From assembly GCF_019925205.1 (NCBI RefSeq), contig NC_083560.1, positions 5,270,001 through 5,334,000 of the forward strand: DNA of 64,000 bases. Direction: 5' to 3'. Positions 36,198 to 51,300 of the stretch are shown piece by piece; the first letter of the stretch is position 1; each line of letters opens with the position of its first letter. Made by a program: the position numbers and the translations under genes. Under the pieces are notes generated by a model. That model had not been told where the DNA came from. It searched no databases and was given only the letters and a program-made list of their open reading frames with translations. Source of the DNA: Metopolophium dirhodum (lineage: Eukaryota > Arthropoda > Insecta > Hemiptera > Aphididae).

Positions 36198-36203
36198 TTT
36201 ATT
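36198..36203 (-). terminator. Poly(A) signal of the fimbrin gene
   Basis: AATAAA on the minus strand (tttatt on the plus strand) lies 143 bp beyond the fimbrin stop codon at 36346-36348. It is the first canonical signal after the stop and therefore the likely 3' end signal of that transcript. Confidence 0.6.
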
Positions 36204-36345
36204 ACAAATTCATGAACTTACAAAAATAAGAAAATTGTAAAATTGGCTTTAATCATTGACTCAGAATAATTAGCTGACTCACATTTATGTATATATGATC
36301 TAAACTGGAATTGAAAATTTCTAAGAATAATAATACATAATTTGG

Positions 36346-39300
36346 TTACGAGTCTGATTTTCCAGTTACGGTCATGTAAGGAACATAATCTATAGCCATA
36401 AGACACGCAAAGAGAGTCATTACCATTTTTGGTTTCACTTCAGTAATATCTTCTGGTAAAGCATACACTCTGGCACCCGTCTTTCTGGCCATTGATATTG
36501 CATACTTAGCATTAGCTAAATTATCCTAAAAAAATAATTCAATTTAGTTACTAATCAAATATTCAAATATTCAAAAGCAATTTTTGATAATTGTTATTAT
36601 TATTTTGATAATTTATTTTATTAATAATATTACCTCGGCATCACCACCCTCTTTAACTGCATTATAATTGATGGTGCCTGGTTTTATTGCATCAATTAAA
36701 TCAATAATAATTCGCCCATCAGCTAATGCATGATCTTGGAATCCTCTTAAAGTTAAAGATTTATTGGCATTTTGTAACTTGTTGTTCACCCAGGTAACAA
36801 TTTCTTTTTCAATCGTCGGACTTCCAAATTTAGCAAGTTGAGTTAAGACTGATAAAGTATATGCACGCATTAATTGCAAAATTAAAGCTATAAAATAAAA
36901 CAGACAAAATTGTTTAATCATTAGCTTATAGTTATGCTCCATATTAAATAGTTAAATTTTAAATCAAAAACGGTGAACAATTATTTTATTAATTATATCG
37001 ATCTCGGCAGATATACATTACCGTTACCATTGAAAATAATAAACAGATAAGGCATAGTATTGTTAATATTGAAAGCAGTCGAATGCAATTAGCTGTTTCC
37101 AATATTAACAACAGCAATGGCTTATCTATGTATTTTAATATAAATGACGTTACCCTAAACAATTAAAATTATGGTATAATCGCAAAAAATATTAAATATG
37201 TCACAATGTTAATAACTTTGACCCATTTCTATTTTTTACTGTACCAAAAATTATTTATTTTGCTCACCTAATGTAAGTGTTGCATTTCCATTATTTAAAT
37301 CTTGTCCAGCAATACCAACTAATGAAAACTTTAATTGACGACCCAACTCAACAGCATAGTTGCAATTTTCCAATTTTTCCATAAATGTTCGCAGTTTAGA
37401 AAATTTTCTACATTATAAACATATTGATATTTGAATTACTCATACTATATTATAATTGTACAAAAACAAAGGATGTCATTACACAATTTGTTTTCTCTCT
37501 GACATTTCACATCAAATTAACGTTCAGCAGAACGTAATTACTGAGAACTGTATCGTTAGCTTTAATATTAAGGTTGAATTAATCTATTATCAAAACTTAA
37601 GTTAATAACATAATTTGTATTTGTATATTGGTATTATTAAGATATTAAACATTTTCAGCGATATATTAGCACTTTTTGACTGTAATATTTTACAGTTTTA
37701 CACTCATAACTTTCATCAAAATTGAAATATTATAAAAAAGCCAATAAACACAAAAAATGTGTTTAACTTTGAGTTAGATAATAGGTCAATTCACTCTAAA
37801 ATAACAAGAACGGTTTAGTCCAATGCAAATTTGCCATGTTATGCATGATTCACAGAGAATAAACTTATTGTGCTAACTTCCTCTTATGTGAATTTGAAAT
37901 GTATAACAATTTATTGGTTTAATTTTAAGATTTCAAGCGAAGTTCAAATTATAATTTTTTTACCTGTGTACTTTGGACCAATTAACAATTCCTGGTTTAA
38001 TAATATCATACAATTGAAAAATTATGAGACCATCTGCCAAATCTGAATAAAGCCAATTAACATGAGGTGCAACACCCATAGAATTCATCCAATTTCTGTA
38101 TGCTATAATCAAAAATTAGAGAATTCATTACACATACGAAAATGAAATAAAAAAACTAATCAACATATACCGGGTGATTTTGCTATCATTATAACCGTTT
38201 TACTCATCATTTCAAAAAGAATAAATGTTAAAAAAAAAATACTTTATTTCTAGTCTCTAAAAACAAAATTTAAAAAAATATATATACCTAGATTTTTAAA
38301 TATTTTTATCCTTAACATTTTTGAAGTTTTTTACTTTTTTGAATGACAAGAACAACATACAGTTTTAATTTCACATTTCAAAGCAGAATATTTTTCTCAG
38401 TATTTAGATACATGAAAATCAAAATTAGGAAGAGTAGCTTATGAGTTATTAGTAGGGGCCGGAATTATATTCTTTTGCAGTCTATGCAGTCGGATGGGGG
38501 TTCGAAATCTTTACAAATCATGAAACAGGACCCAGGCGAGGACCCTGCAAAATGTTGGTCCACTACTCTATTCTTCTAAATTTTAAATACTTAAAACCCA
38601 TAAAGTATCAGAATACTCGGAAAAATATTCTGCTTTTGAAGATGAAACTAAAACTGTGTGTTGTTATTCAAAAAAGTAAGAAACTTAGACAATTTATAAG
38701 GATAAAAATATAATTTTTTAATAAACCCGTTATTTTGTAACCACTTGAAACCGTTTAAAAAAATATTTTCAAAAAAATAATACTTTTTGAATAATAAGTG
38801 TCCTATGTTAAATGAATCACCTAGTATATAAACCTGAGTTTCAAATATAAATCTCATTAAAAAAATAAAAACTAACTTTTTTCTTCTCTTGTTTCTTCAA
38901 TTGATTCTAATCTTGAAATTTCTCCTTCGGGTTTGTCTAATCCTGGATGATTGTTAAACAAATTAGCAACAAATGCAAGATTTAATTTGTATACACCATT
39001 CACGACATCAACGGGTGTAACAAAACTTCGACAACCTAACTTAGCTGCTTGCTGCAACATTATACCTGCTCTTTTGTTCAAATCCGATTCCTTTATAGAC
39101 AATAAATGTAATTTAACTATCCAAAGATTTATATACTCGATGAAAATGTTGGTTAATTAATCAAAAATAAAACATAGTTAATAACTAGGGGTCTTACTTT
39201 TAGTGAATACAAACATAAGTGTACACGGGTATCGTGAACACGTATGATTAATATTTATAAAAAATGTGAATTAATAAATGCTAACACACTATCAGAATCA

Positions 39301-42300
39301 TATTCACGTGAATTCGTTATTCTAAGAATAATTTTTAATTGATATTAACTGAGCATTTATATTATTTATATAAAAACATTTATTATTTTACAAAAAGAAA
39401 TAATTGTTAACTAATGACTTTTAGAAGGTGGTCAGATATTATATTACTTGACCTAAGTAGTTATACTTTATGTTATTGATTATTAAATTAATCTAAATTA
39501 TTAATATGAGTAAAATCATCTTTAACCTACGAATAAAAATAGAAAAATAAGTAAGTAAAGACGTAAATACGTGAGTAATATTATAAATTCACGGACAATT
39601 TTAAGTAATAGGTCTTAAAAATTAAACATTAATTTCACGTGAAAACGTGAAAAGCAAGTACCTACACATGAAATAAGGAGCACTATTAAAAACATACTTA
39701 TAAAAACCAAAATATATATTTATTGAATAACATTTAAAAAATAAACTATCAATTACTAAAATCAATAAGAAATATTTCAATTATAATAATATTTGATTAG
39801 TCAAAGGTCAAAGCTAAAATAATAAAATACAACATTATTGTGTTCAATTTTAATTATTTTAAATATTGATCAATAAAAGAATATTATGTTTCTTACACAC
39901 ATTTACTTTTATTTATTCCTAGATCCTCAGGAAACAAAAATGTAAAAGTTATTCATAATTAGTAATTACCATTAACGCAGACATATCAACATCCGAATCA
40001 AGTGGTGCAATTTGCTTCATAAGGTATGTGTATATTTCTGAATCAGTTATATCATTTTGAAAATTATGGCATTGTCTGAAATTAGCAAAATATTTTACAA
40101 TTATCTTTACTTAATAAAACTAAATATCATTTTATACCTACCTTGAGACTCCAGAACGATTCAAATGGTAGTTAACCCATCCAAGAAGTATAGCTTCTGG
40201 TGACAGTTTTATAAGCTCTTCAATTTTTTCTCCATCTTGTAACAATGTAGCTAACCCAGGACAGTTTTCAAGAGTAATTTGATTAAACAATCCTTTCTAA
40301 ATAATTTAAATTAAATTATAAAATTAAATTAGGTTTTTTTAATTGTTTTACTGACAAAAATATATTTACTCTAATAATTTGCCAGAGTAAACCAAGGACT
40401 AAATGTGGTTTTCCTTTAGCAAGATCATGAGCGCCAATATTCACAATATTACATTGACTAGAAACTAGTGCTAGTGTTAAATTTTCTAATTTTTTGTAAA
40501 CAGTAAGGTTGCTTTTATTTGTTTCTTTATTAATTGCCCTTTCGTCAATTGTATCAGGACAAGAATGATTAATAACTTTGCTAAAAAAAAGATTTTAAAC
40601 AATTATGATATATTATGTATAATTATACATACAAAATTACCAACATAAATAATACAATAATTGTTGGTTTTAAGTTTAAAATCTGTTTACCAGAGCAATA
40701 TTCCATCTATGACCTTTTCATACAAATTTTTCCCTTTACTTTCTATTGGAAGTAAATGCTTAAGGTCAGGATCATTACTCAAGCTAGTATTGATCCAATC
40801 AGAAAATGCAAGCTGTTCTTCTAAACGTACAGAATGTGTTGTTCCTTCATTTGATGCATCAGACATACCACCTAAAGTTTCTAAGTTTTCTTTTTTAGAA
40901 ACAACTTGTTTAAATGAGCTAGCAACTTCTCCTGCTTTTAAGTCTGAACATAGCTAAAAAGTATATTATGTTAAATGTTTATAACTTTGAGTTTGTTTAG
41001 ATGTTAGATAAGTATGTAAAATATTCAACCTTTTTAAATTCTGAAAATACAAGTTTTTCTTTTGTTTCAGTTCTTTTACCATCATAATCTTCAATAATTT
41101 TTCGAACTTTCCATGCAGGTAACTTGAAACCACATAAATCTAGGGCCTGTTGTAGTTCTGAAAGGTCAACAGTTCCATCTCCATTTTTATTAATCTAAAA
41201 AAAATAAATTCTTTTATTCAATACAAACTGTTTTTTATTTAATTATAAAATTAAACATATTTGAAAATAGTAGAGAAGTAATTAGATATTAAAAAAATGT
41301 TAACATATTTTATGTAGGTAATTGAAAAGTTTTGTATGGAATTTGAAATGTTATAGGTTAGGTTAGAGATCAAGAGCAGGGAAAAACAAAACAAACAATG
41401 AGAAAAAACATTAATTTTTACGCAAAATTGGATTTTGGTTGGCGTAAATCTAAAACAAATAACCGTAGATACATGGAAATTTCACTGAATATTTGTATTA
41501 TATTATTTTTTTATACACGACAAAATATTTTGACTTGTTTTAAGCGGTTTACAGATATTTTCAAATTCCAATTGTTTTAGTTTTATTTTCTAAAAATGTG
41601 AATTAAATTTTATTTGTTCAAAAAGCTTGAATATTTAATACGAGATTTCTAATACATTGTTACAATGACAGATGAAAAATATTAAAAATACATATTCACA
41701 ATTTTTTTTTTAAAGTATTTATAGTTCAAATTTCGACAAAATTTATAAAATTTAAAATTTAAAAATGATTTTGTAAATAAAAATTTATAAATTGTTCTTC
41801 TTTCATTACAAATGATTGAAAATTTAAAAGAAGATTCTACGTAAGTAGATTATTAATACATTTGACCCAGTAATAGGAAAGGTGACCGACGGTGAAATAA
41901 TAACACTTCAATTTGGGGAAAATATATATATATATATAAGTTAATTTGAACAAATTCAGGATTTAAGTTGGTGCCGAGAAAGCCGAAGGCATAAAACTCG
42001 GTCAAAGTAAATTATAAAAATAATAATAAGAATGCATTTTTATAATAATAATGCATTTTACCAAATAAAATATAAACATTACTCACCACACGGCTCCGAC
42101 GGAGCGGTTTACCGGCGGGAGGCAGGGGCGTAGCTAGGATTTTTTTTTTGGGTAGGCCCACTATAAAACTTTACTTGCCGACGGTAATGGGGACTTTTCC
42201 TGATTTTTTTTATTAGCTTACTATTATTTCAGTTTTCAATGATTATTCTTATAAATAAATGAATAATTAATTACTTAAAAATTAAAACAAATTGAACCAA

Positions 42301-45300
42301 AAAATAAGCATATAGTTTCAAAAGATTCAATTTTTATTTAAGTACCTAAATACTAATATTTTTACAAAATACAATTATAAATATTAATTTATATACTCGT
42401 AAACTTGTAACTTACAATAACTTCAAACTTGGCAAACTGTAAAATCAATCCCTTTGCCTCTGCAGCCTCTCGTTTTTTAGAACTTTCTTTAAATGTATTA
42501 AAAACTTTTAAAATACTACCAAAATGAGTTTTGAAAAATCGTATACTTTTATATTTTGAGACACCCATCTAGTAACACAGTGCTGTGGGATTTTGAAATT
42601 TGTTTCTTGAAAAAAGCATGATGACGAAGAGTAGATACTGATTGAAATGCAAAAAACAGCTTCTAATAAGCCTATTATTTCGCCTACTTCTTGAACATTT
42701 TGTGTAACATTAACAAGAACTAGATTTAGCCTGTGAGTATGGCAATGTATACATGGGCATGGATTTTTTGCTAAAGTTCTTATTTTTGTTTGAACACTTG
42801 AAAATTCTCCCGACATAACAACTGAAGCACCATCATATGATTGACTAACACATTTACCAATGTCTAAACCCGTGTTATTTAAAAATTATATCAACCCGTT
42901 ACACAACGCTTGGGCATTTAATTAATTTAATTCAATGAATCCTAAATATCTTTCTTTTATTTTTGAATCGTATACATATCTTATACAAACGCTCATTTGT
43001 TCAATTTTCGATTCATCTCTAGCCTCATCAACTAAAAATGTTGCTCCCGAGATTAACTTCTTTTACTATTTTACGTAATGTAAGATTCGATGCAGCTTTA
43101 ATTAAATCATTTTGTATATCAGATGACGTATATTTAATATTTTTTGGTAATAATTTAAAATTAGTTTTAAAATTTTCATTTTCTAATGAAAGTAATTTAA
43201 TCATTTCTAAAAAATTACATTCGTTTACGTCATGACAAGGCCAATTTGGATTATCTTCGGTAGAATTGATTTTTTTATGTTCTCGTATTCCGATGTCTTG
43301 TCGAGAACAATACAAAATGCATCGTATTATACTTGTTAATGTTTCTCTATTATTTATAATTTGGTCCTTAACTTGTTGGTTAATTTGAGATGAAACTGAG
43401 CCGGTTTTTTTTCGTTGACAGCCATGAGTTGTATTTTATTACAACATTTTTGTGAGAACTAGTATTTTCATGTTTTTTTTGTCAGGTTACAAATATATTT
43501 CCAATCGGAATATCCACGATTAATTAAAGCATCTTTTTCAGTATGAGATTGAGAAACCGTTAGGTGAGGAGGAAAATGACGACAGTAATAACAAAAAACA
43601 GCATTTAGCGTAATTGAATATTCCAACCATGGATATTTACTATACCAACTGCTCTGAAAACATCGATGTTTTCCGGAAATAACTGTACGAGGAAAATTAA
43701 TAACAGGTTGTACGGCACTTTCGTCACAAGTTGAACTTAAATCAAGAACGTTCAATTTTAAAAGTTCATCGGAATTTGTTTGTTTCGAATCTGGTTTTAT
43801 TGATTCAACTACCGTAGTAGATGTACAAGGAAAATAAATTTTCGATGGATCCAAAACACTTGAAACATTTTCAGTGACATCATTTGATTTAAGTTTGTTA
43901 GGAATCAAAAACCGTTTCATATTATTTATTAAATGTACACTGTAACGACATCAACCATTCGGGATTGCGAATCGCTCAATACTAATAATTATAGGTAGAT
44001 ACTAGGTAAATGCTTAAAATGTTTATGAGTTTAATCGTGAAACTAAATTTCCAACAAAACTTTATCTCGAGAATTTTGTAAGCAACGATTTTATCGATTA
44101 CCTATTTTTCAATATTATTTTTAAGTATCGTCTATCGATTAGTGCGATAGTCCTTATGACATTTTAATGATGTCGCCGTCTTGATACAGACAAATTATTA
44201 TAGTGTTATAATAATATTATACATTTATACTGTTGTAAAAACGTGTATAAGTGTCTGAATATATTATTTTTAATATTATTGGTATTTTTCTAGAGAAAAT
44301 CTGGATAGGCCTACCTACTGGCTACGCCCCTGGCGGGAGGACAACAATAATGTACCAGAATACATAAGTATAATAATAATAATATAATAGTATAGTAATA
44401 ATAATATAATAGCATAGTAATAATAATACCCTAAAAGTACCGACCACGGTGAGAATAATAATAATGATGTACCAAAAACGTTACCAGTAAAATAATGTGT
44501 GTCCTGTGCCGCCCTTCGGTTAGGTACTTAACGCTTGCTACTCGCTCATGGTACCGGGAGCTGAGACGGGAAACAAGTTGGTGGTGGCTTTTGCTGATGT
44601 CGGTCAGTACTTTGCGATCTTGGGTGGCACGGAAAAACGATATGTGAGGGAGGGGGTCACATACGTACAGCTAACATGAGTGGCCGGTACTCTGAGCCGT
44701 GGGTACTAGGAGGGGGAGCGTGTGTGCGACTGCCGGAACGGTGGTGCAGTATTTGATCGGCGGAGACTGAGGCGCGCGGGATAGTATGCCTTATCTATCT
44801 CGTCACATGTCGCGCTCCTACGGCACCTTCTAGTACAATTATAAATTATAATAATATTGGTTTGCGTTGGACCTCACAGAAACCCCCCCATGAAAGTTCG
44901 CTACATCGGAGAGAGCTTTCATGGATGACGATGTTTGAACGCAAACTTAAATAATAATCAGTAATAATAATTGACGGGAATTTCATACGGAAGATGTGTT
45001 CGATCCGTTCTTATGATACCTGAGTGCTAACAATGACTTCAGCCTGCTGCAATGGTGAACTGATCGGTTCGTAGAACGGACGGAGGTGAATAATATTGTA
45101 AGTCCCAATAGTTCTGTTGGTGTTTGGATCTGCCAGAGTATATGCATTATCTTGACGACGGCTGGTGATCACGTAGGGCTCTTCGTATAGCAAGAAGAAT
45201 TTCTGTATACATTTGTCGACGGAGGAACTTAGGCGATGCGTTTTCACCAACGCGCGGGTACCGATGACAAATGATAGGGGTACGCCCTGCTTGTCATGGC

Positions 45301-48300
45301 GGTGTTTTCTTCTTTCGGAATGTGTGAGCTGGATCTCTCGGGCCATGGTCAGTTTAGTTCTCTGTGCTAGAGGAAGACGAAGAGGAAACGAAACGACATT
45401 TGCGAATGGGTTATATTGTTTGACGGAAAGAAAAAGCTCTTGTGGGGTGTGGCCTGTTGACTCATGGACTGTGTTGTTTAACACCCATTCAATGTACGAT
45501 ACGTACCGTGGCCACTCTGTATGGTTTTCGTGGCAGTACGCCCGGAACATGCGTCCGAGTTCTCTCATTACTCTCTCAGCTAGATTGGACTGGGGATGGT
45601 ACACAGACGTCATTGTTGGCGGTACACCGAGGGGCGAGGGCTAACAACCAATTCTGCCACACGTTGCTCCGGAACTGTACACCATGATCGGATACGAGGC
45701 ATCGGGGTTTACCGTATGTGGATATATAATCATCAATCATACGATTGGTTACCGCGACAGCGGTGGCCTTCTTCACTGGGTATAGACGGACAAATCGGGA
45801 GAAGTTATCTAGTACGGCAAAAATATATCGGACTTGGTTCCAACCCGGAGGGAGAGGGCCATATAGATCGACTAATACTCGCCCGAGTGGGACATCGGCC
45901 AGAACAGATCGCATTTCCCTTTCTATACGGACTGTAGACGCTTTAGTCTTCTGACACAACACACAACTTCGGACTACTTCTCGGATACGTGACTGAAAGC
46001 TTTTGAAAAAACAGAAATCACGTATGGCGAGTATGCACTTCTTTGGTCCGACATAGCCAAAATGACGATGCACCTGAGTGATCAGTTCGTCTACCCTGTT
46101 GATGGGGATGTAAACCAGCCATTGATCAGTAGACTTGTGTCGTCGATAAAACAGTACCCCCTCTACTAAGCTATAGTGTTCGAGATACGGGGTCTGCTGA
46201 CTCTGGGGGTCTTTTAGCAACTGTTGAAGTCTATCGAGGTTAGGGTCCTCCCTTCTGGGACAAGCAAATTGATTTGAAAGACGATATTTGACGTTCAAAC
46301 TCGGCTTGAACCTTTTTTTTACGTGATTGTTAAAACACATGGACAACTGGATATCACCTTCTCCGCCTCCTCTCGTCCGGCAGAACTTCTGGATAGAGCA
46401 TCAATAACATTATCTGAGCCGGGGATGTGTTTTACTTGTAGATTGAACTCTTGAAGGTGTAACGCCAATCGAGTTAATCGAGCGTTTCGCAGGTGACATT
46501 GGAATAAAAAAGTTAAGGCTTGATGATCAGTCAGGACAGTGACTGGGTATCCTAGGATGAATACCCGAAACTTCTCACAAGCAAAGACTATAGATAACAA
46601 TTCCAATTCTGTTATGGAGTAATTACGCTCAGCGGTGTTTAACGTGCGGCTAGCAAAAGATATGGTACGTCGGTCTCCTTTTGGAGAGATTTGAAACAGC
46701 TCAGCACCGAGTCCAACTTTACTCGCATCAGTCTGAAGGTAAAACCTCTGGTCGAAATGTGGGTGTGACAGATATTGTTCTGTGAATGATTCATGGACCG
46801 CATTAAATAGCTTCAGCTCTTCATACCCAAAACGCCAAGTACAATCTTTTTAGATGAGTTCAATAAGCGGGCTTATAATTGAGGCATGGTGACACGAAAA
46901 TTTTCGATAGAAATTACAAAAACCTATAAATAATTGTAGCTCTTTTTTATTCCGAGGTTGGGGAAACTCACGAATAGCTTGAAGCTTTAACGGATCCATA
47001 GACATTTCAAGTGGAGTCAAAATGTGTCCGAGGAACTTGATCTTTTGTCGGAGAAACTCACACTTAGACAATTTCAATGTCATTCCTGACATGGATATTC
47101 TCTTAAACAAAGCGGCGAGGCGTACAAGATGATCGTCAAACGAGATGGATGAAATTAAAACGTCGTCGACATATATGTGCAGATAGCCTTGGTTGTTATC
47201 TGTCCCATTGATTTTAATGTTTAGCACAGCCTCTAATGCTTTGCCGAATGCTGTATTCGAAATGTTTAGACCAAAAGGTACGACGCAGAACTGATAAGTC
47301 CACCCTTCAAAAACAAACGCTGTGAATTTACGTACTGTGGGATGTAACGGCACTTGCCAATATCCGGCACTAAAATCCAGACTGGAGAAAATTCTTTTCT
47401 CCCCGAACCGAGCTAAAAGTTGGTCAAGTGGAGGGGACGTATCGCGCATCGGTAAAATTAACCGATTCACGCGTCGGGCATCGAGACATAAACGAACTGA
47501 TCCATCCGCTTTCGCTACACATACAATCGGGTTGCAGTAAGGGGAGGAACATCGTTCGACAACCCCCCATGAAAGCATTCGTTGGAGTTCCTTTTCAACA
47601 GCAGGTCTACGGGAGAATGGTATTGGGTATGGTTTCACTTTGAAAGGTACATCTTCTGATACTTCAAAACAGCAACTGTATAATTTGTTTAGCTCAGGTC
47701 GATCATCAAAAATGCTATGATATTGGTCCAGTAGACTTATGAGTTTTGATCGTTCCTTATCCGGTACTTCGTGGAAATTTACTATACACTCGGGCCATAG
47801 TTTTGCAAGTGGATCGGTAACTGGTTGTGTATGATCGACACAGTCCAATGGGTCACACGGAACGGATGTCAGCGTAGAGACTTGCTTTACGAAAGAAATG
47901 TCAGATATGCAGTGTTCCATTGCAGTAGGCATAAGTCGGTCTAGTAAATGATGTACGATGATCTGGGTTGTCTGGGTAGATGTGATATCTCCGATCTCTG
48001 GTCGGAATGGCGAAACGGTGTTCCATTTCGGGAACTCGACCTGGTGGGTTACATAATTCAAAACGACACCGTATTGGATAAGCCAGTCATCGCCGAGAAT
48101 CATTTCAGTGGACAGATTGGGAATAACCAGAAAAATCCCTGGAGCTTCATGTCCAAACACACTTAGTGGTACATACACTTGCCGGGTGATCTTCTTACTT
48201 CGACCTTGGATGGCGGTGGAAATAGTGACCCCCGTTACGGGAAGCGTAGACAGTTTCGATGCGGTGTTAGTTTGACTCTTCAGGGTCGCGAAAAATTGTT

Positions 48301-51300
48301 TGGAGACCGCAGATATGGACGCACCAGAATCCAACAGTGCAGACGTACTTATTCCGAAAATTTCGACGTGAAGCTCAGGACGTTTGACAGTGCGTTCAGG
48401 AAATTTAATGGGAGACGAAAATGGTTGGTTGCAGACAGATGGGTTTTGGCTCTCGTCACGTGCTGCAATCACTGGCGAGAAGCTTCCTCGTTTCCCGACA
48501 CATTTAATTGATGAATGGGCGGGGCGGCGGTAGTAGCAGACTGATTCCTCGGTGGCTACCCTCAATTGTACCCTCCGCGATAGCCTTGTCGGTTGTCCTG
48601 TGCCCTCCGTTTGTTTTGTTGATTGGGTTGAATATTGTTGTGATGTGGTCGGTGATCATCCTGACGTGGCTCGCAGAACGATGTGGACTCTTCGAATTCA
48701 GTCAAAACAGCTAACAATTCGTTTGTATCACGTGGTCCACGTCCTCGTAGGGCCATACTAAGGGGAATCGGATAGTGTTGTATTATTGTCGAAACCAAAT
48801 CAATTGGGTCAATGGATGGTGACAGATACTTTGCCCCGGCAATCCATTGCATGGCGTGCGTTGCGAGACCATCGTATCTCGTGTATTGAAATGGCCGAAA
48901 CGCCTTGTTGCGAGTCTTACGTTGAGTCGCATCGGACCAAAAACGTTGACGGAATAATATTCGGAAATCATCGTAGCTCGGAGGGGTGGGGATTAGAGAA
49001 CATCGTCCTCCAGCGATATTATACGGTTGGTGTTGCGTCCGATAGTTTCGTTCAGTTTAACCGTTTGATGTTCAGAACGGGCCATGTCATCTTCTAATTT
49101 TGTGGTTCGTGTATCAATTGACTGCCACCTCTCCAAACATTCATCCCACCGCGCAGTCATATCCTCCCTCATGGCCCGGATTCCGGCTTCATTGGACCGT
49201 TGACTTGCCAGTAACTGCTTAAACATATTCTGAATCGTTTGATGGGGGGGGGGGGGGGCTCGGCTTGGATGTGGATTGACTAGAGATCATCTTTACAGTC
49301 TCAGTGGTTCCAGTATCAATAGACGTTGTGACAACAGGAGGCATGTTGGATCCGGACGGGGTTAAAATTTCTGGTTGGAGAATTTGATCGATTAATCGGA
49401 CTGGTGGCTTGGTGTTTCTTTTCCCGGCACTGTCCATCCACGAACAGGTCAACCAATATAGATGCTACGACTGATGAGATTCCAAAAAAAAAACAGAAAA
49501 CCCACAACGAGACGTTCGAAACGTTACAGAAAACGGTCAACAAATTATATTGAGGACAAAAAAAAACAATATTAATACGACTGCCGAACAGCGAGAAAAA
49601 TAAATAAATAAGTATCTAATTGTCTTACGACAAAAGATTAATTAAGAAAAAAACAATATGTAAAACGAGAATGAGTATCCTAGGACAAATATGTCGATAG
49701 CAAAATAAGTCAGGAAATAAATCTATCAATGAAAAAGATCACCGGTAACGCCGGGACGACACATGAACAACACACTAGTTTGTTTGGTAATAAAATTTTG
49801 AAAATCACCGTGGCGCGGGATATATTAGAATGTATGTGCATAATTCAAATGAATAGTATAATAAAAAATAATAACTAAAGAGTACGAAAATAACTCAATA
49901 CTACACGAATAATAGTTGTACTCATACAGTACTAGGAGAATACAAAAATAATTATTCGTGTTGAACGACAACAAACAGAGTCGTTAGTACGGAATAATAC
50001 GAAAACGCGACAATCGTCGAGACTGAAACCACAACTCGATAACCATTAATAAAATAAAATGGATATAGTGTTAGGTACCACGCCAAGTAATCATTTTACG
50101 CTCCTACTAAGTAGGCACAAATACTCCTGACGACCCCCATACGTGCACGGGACGTACAAACGACGGCACCGGTGTGCGACAACCTACATTGTGGGTGACG
50201 ATAATCACCGCGGGCTACAACGTATGGCAAATTTATAACTAACCGTCGGTGTGTGTACGGGCCTAACATGGATCATTAATTTTTGGTCAGTCTACCAACC
50301 GGGACTCGACTACGTATAAAGTACAAAAAAATCATTGTTGCAAAAATAAAACATTAATAAAAAACTAAATTGCACGCGCGTGGATCTATACGTGGACGGA
50401 AAAATTGTCGTCAGACAGTATACCAGGCGAACAAAACAAAATCTGATTGGCTGACTGATGGGCTATATGAGCATGATCAGGAATAAACTAAATAAATATG
50501 CAATACGATAATAATGATGATGTACGTAGAACGTTGATACTATCAGAATTTACTAAACAAAATAATATGGGGAACGACCGAACAGCTGTGGTGGAACGAT
50601 ACGCACCCAAAAATAGAACATTAATATTATACAGATAGTCAGCGGCGCGGCGGTAGACCGATAAAAATAAAGTGCTACTGGTTATGTAAGTGAACCAGGT
50701 AAAATGGGATGAGATATATATATACAGGCACACGTCGACGTGTACAGATAAGCACTTTACATTACGCCCCATCTCCGCCGATCAAACTTGCACCATGATG
50801 ACGAGACACCTCCTGTCGATGGTGAACACCTGGATAGCAGTTTCGCGGCTTTAGCAAAGCACGGGGCAAAGCACGGCATAAAGCGGAGATCGTGAACTAT
50901 ATACCTATACATATTACAAATATATAGCCTTGTATTATAAATCGTGACGGATTTTCGTCTTATGGCTCGTGTGTCGCGGCCTTGAAAATTTACTCCCAGC
51001 GCGCGTATAGAAGATTCACTTCAATAATGTACAAATCGAAATAGTCAAAATTTATCATTCATGAATATCAAACAATAATAATTGTAGGTACCTATAAAAT
51101 ATTTATAAATAATAAGTAATAACTAATGAGTACTTAGTAAGTAGGGGCTTCAAGGGCTCGTATATATTGATGTCTTTATAACGTGGGAGTTTAAATAAAC
51201 ATGGTACATTGTTACCCCTACGTATATTATTATTAATTAGTACCTAATTAGTTAATACGACATTATTAGTTTTTATCTATAAAAATAAATACGACATTTT

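Larger units (their letters stand above)
44878..49560 (-). mobile_element. Decayed Ty3/gypsy retrotransposon
   Basis: Minus-strand remains occur in the order gag, protease, reverse transcriptase, RNase H, integrase (from 49543 down to 45011), the Ty3/gypsy order. At least one stop and several frameshifts interrupt it. A polypurine-like tract is seen at the 3' side, but no LTR pair was recognised. It sits in fimbrin intron 1, on the same strand as the host gene. GC content is distinctly higher than in the flanks. Confidence 0.88.

Noticed and set aside
45213..45954. Plus-strand frames of 69-143 codons
   Set aside because: Shadows of the minus-strand integrase frames.
48179..48714. Plus-strand frames of 68-110 codons
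   Set aside because: Shadows of the minus-strand protease and gag region.
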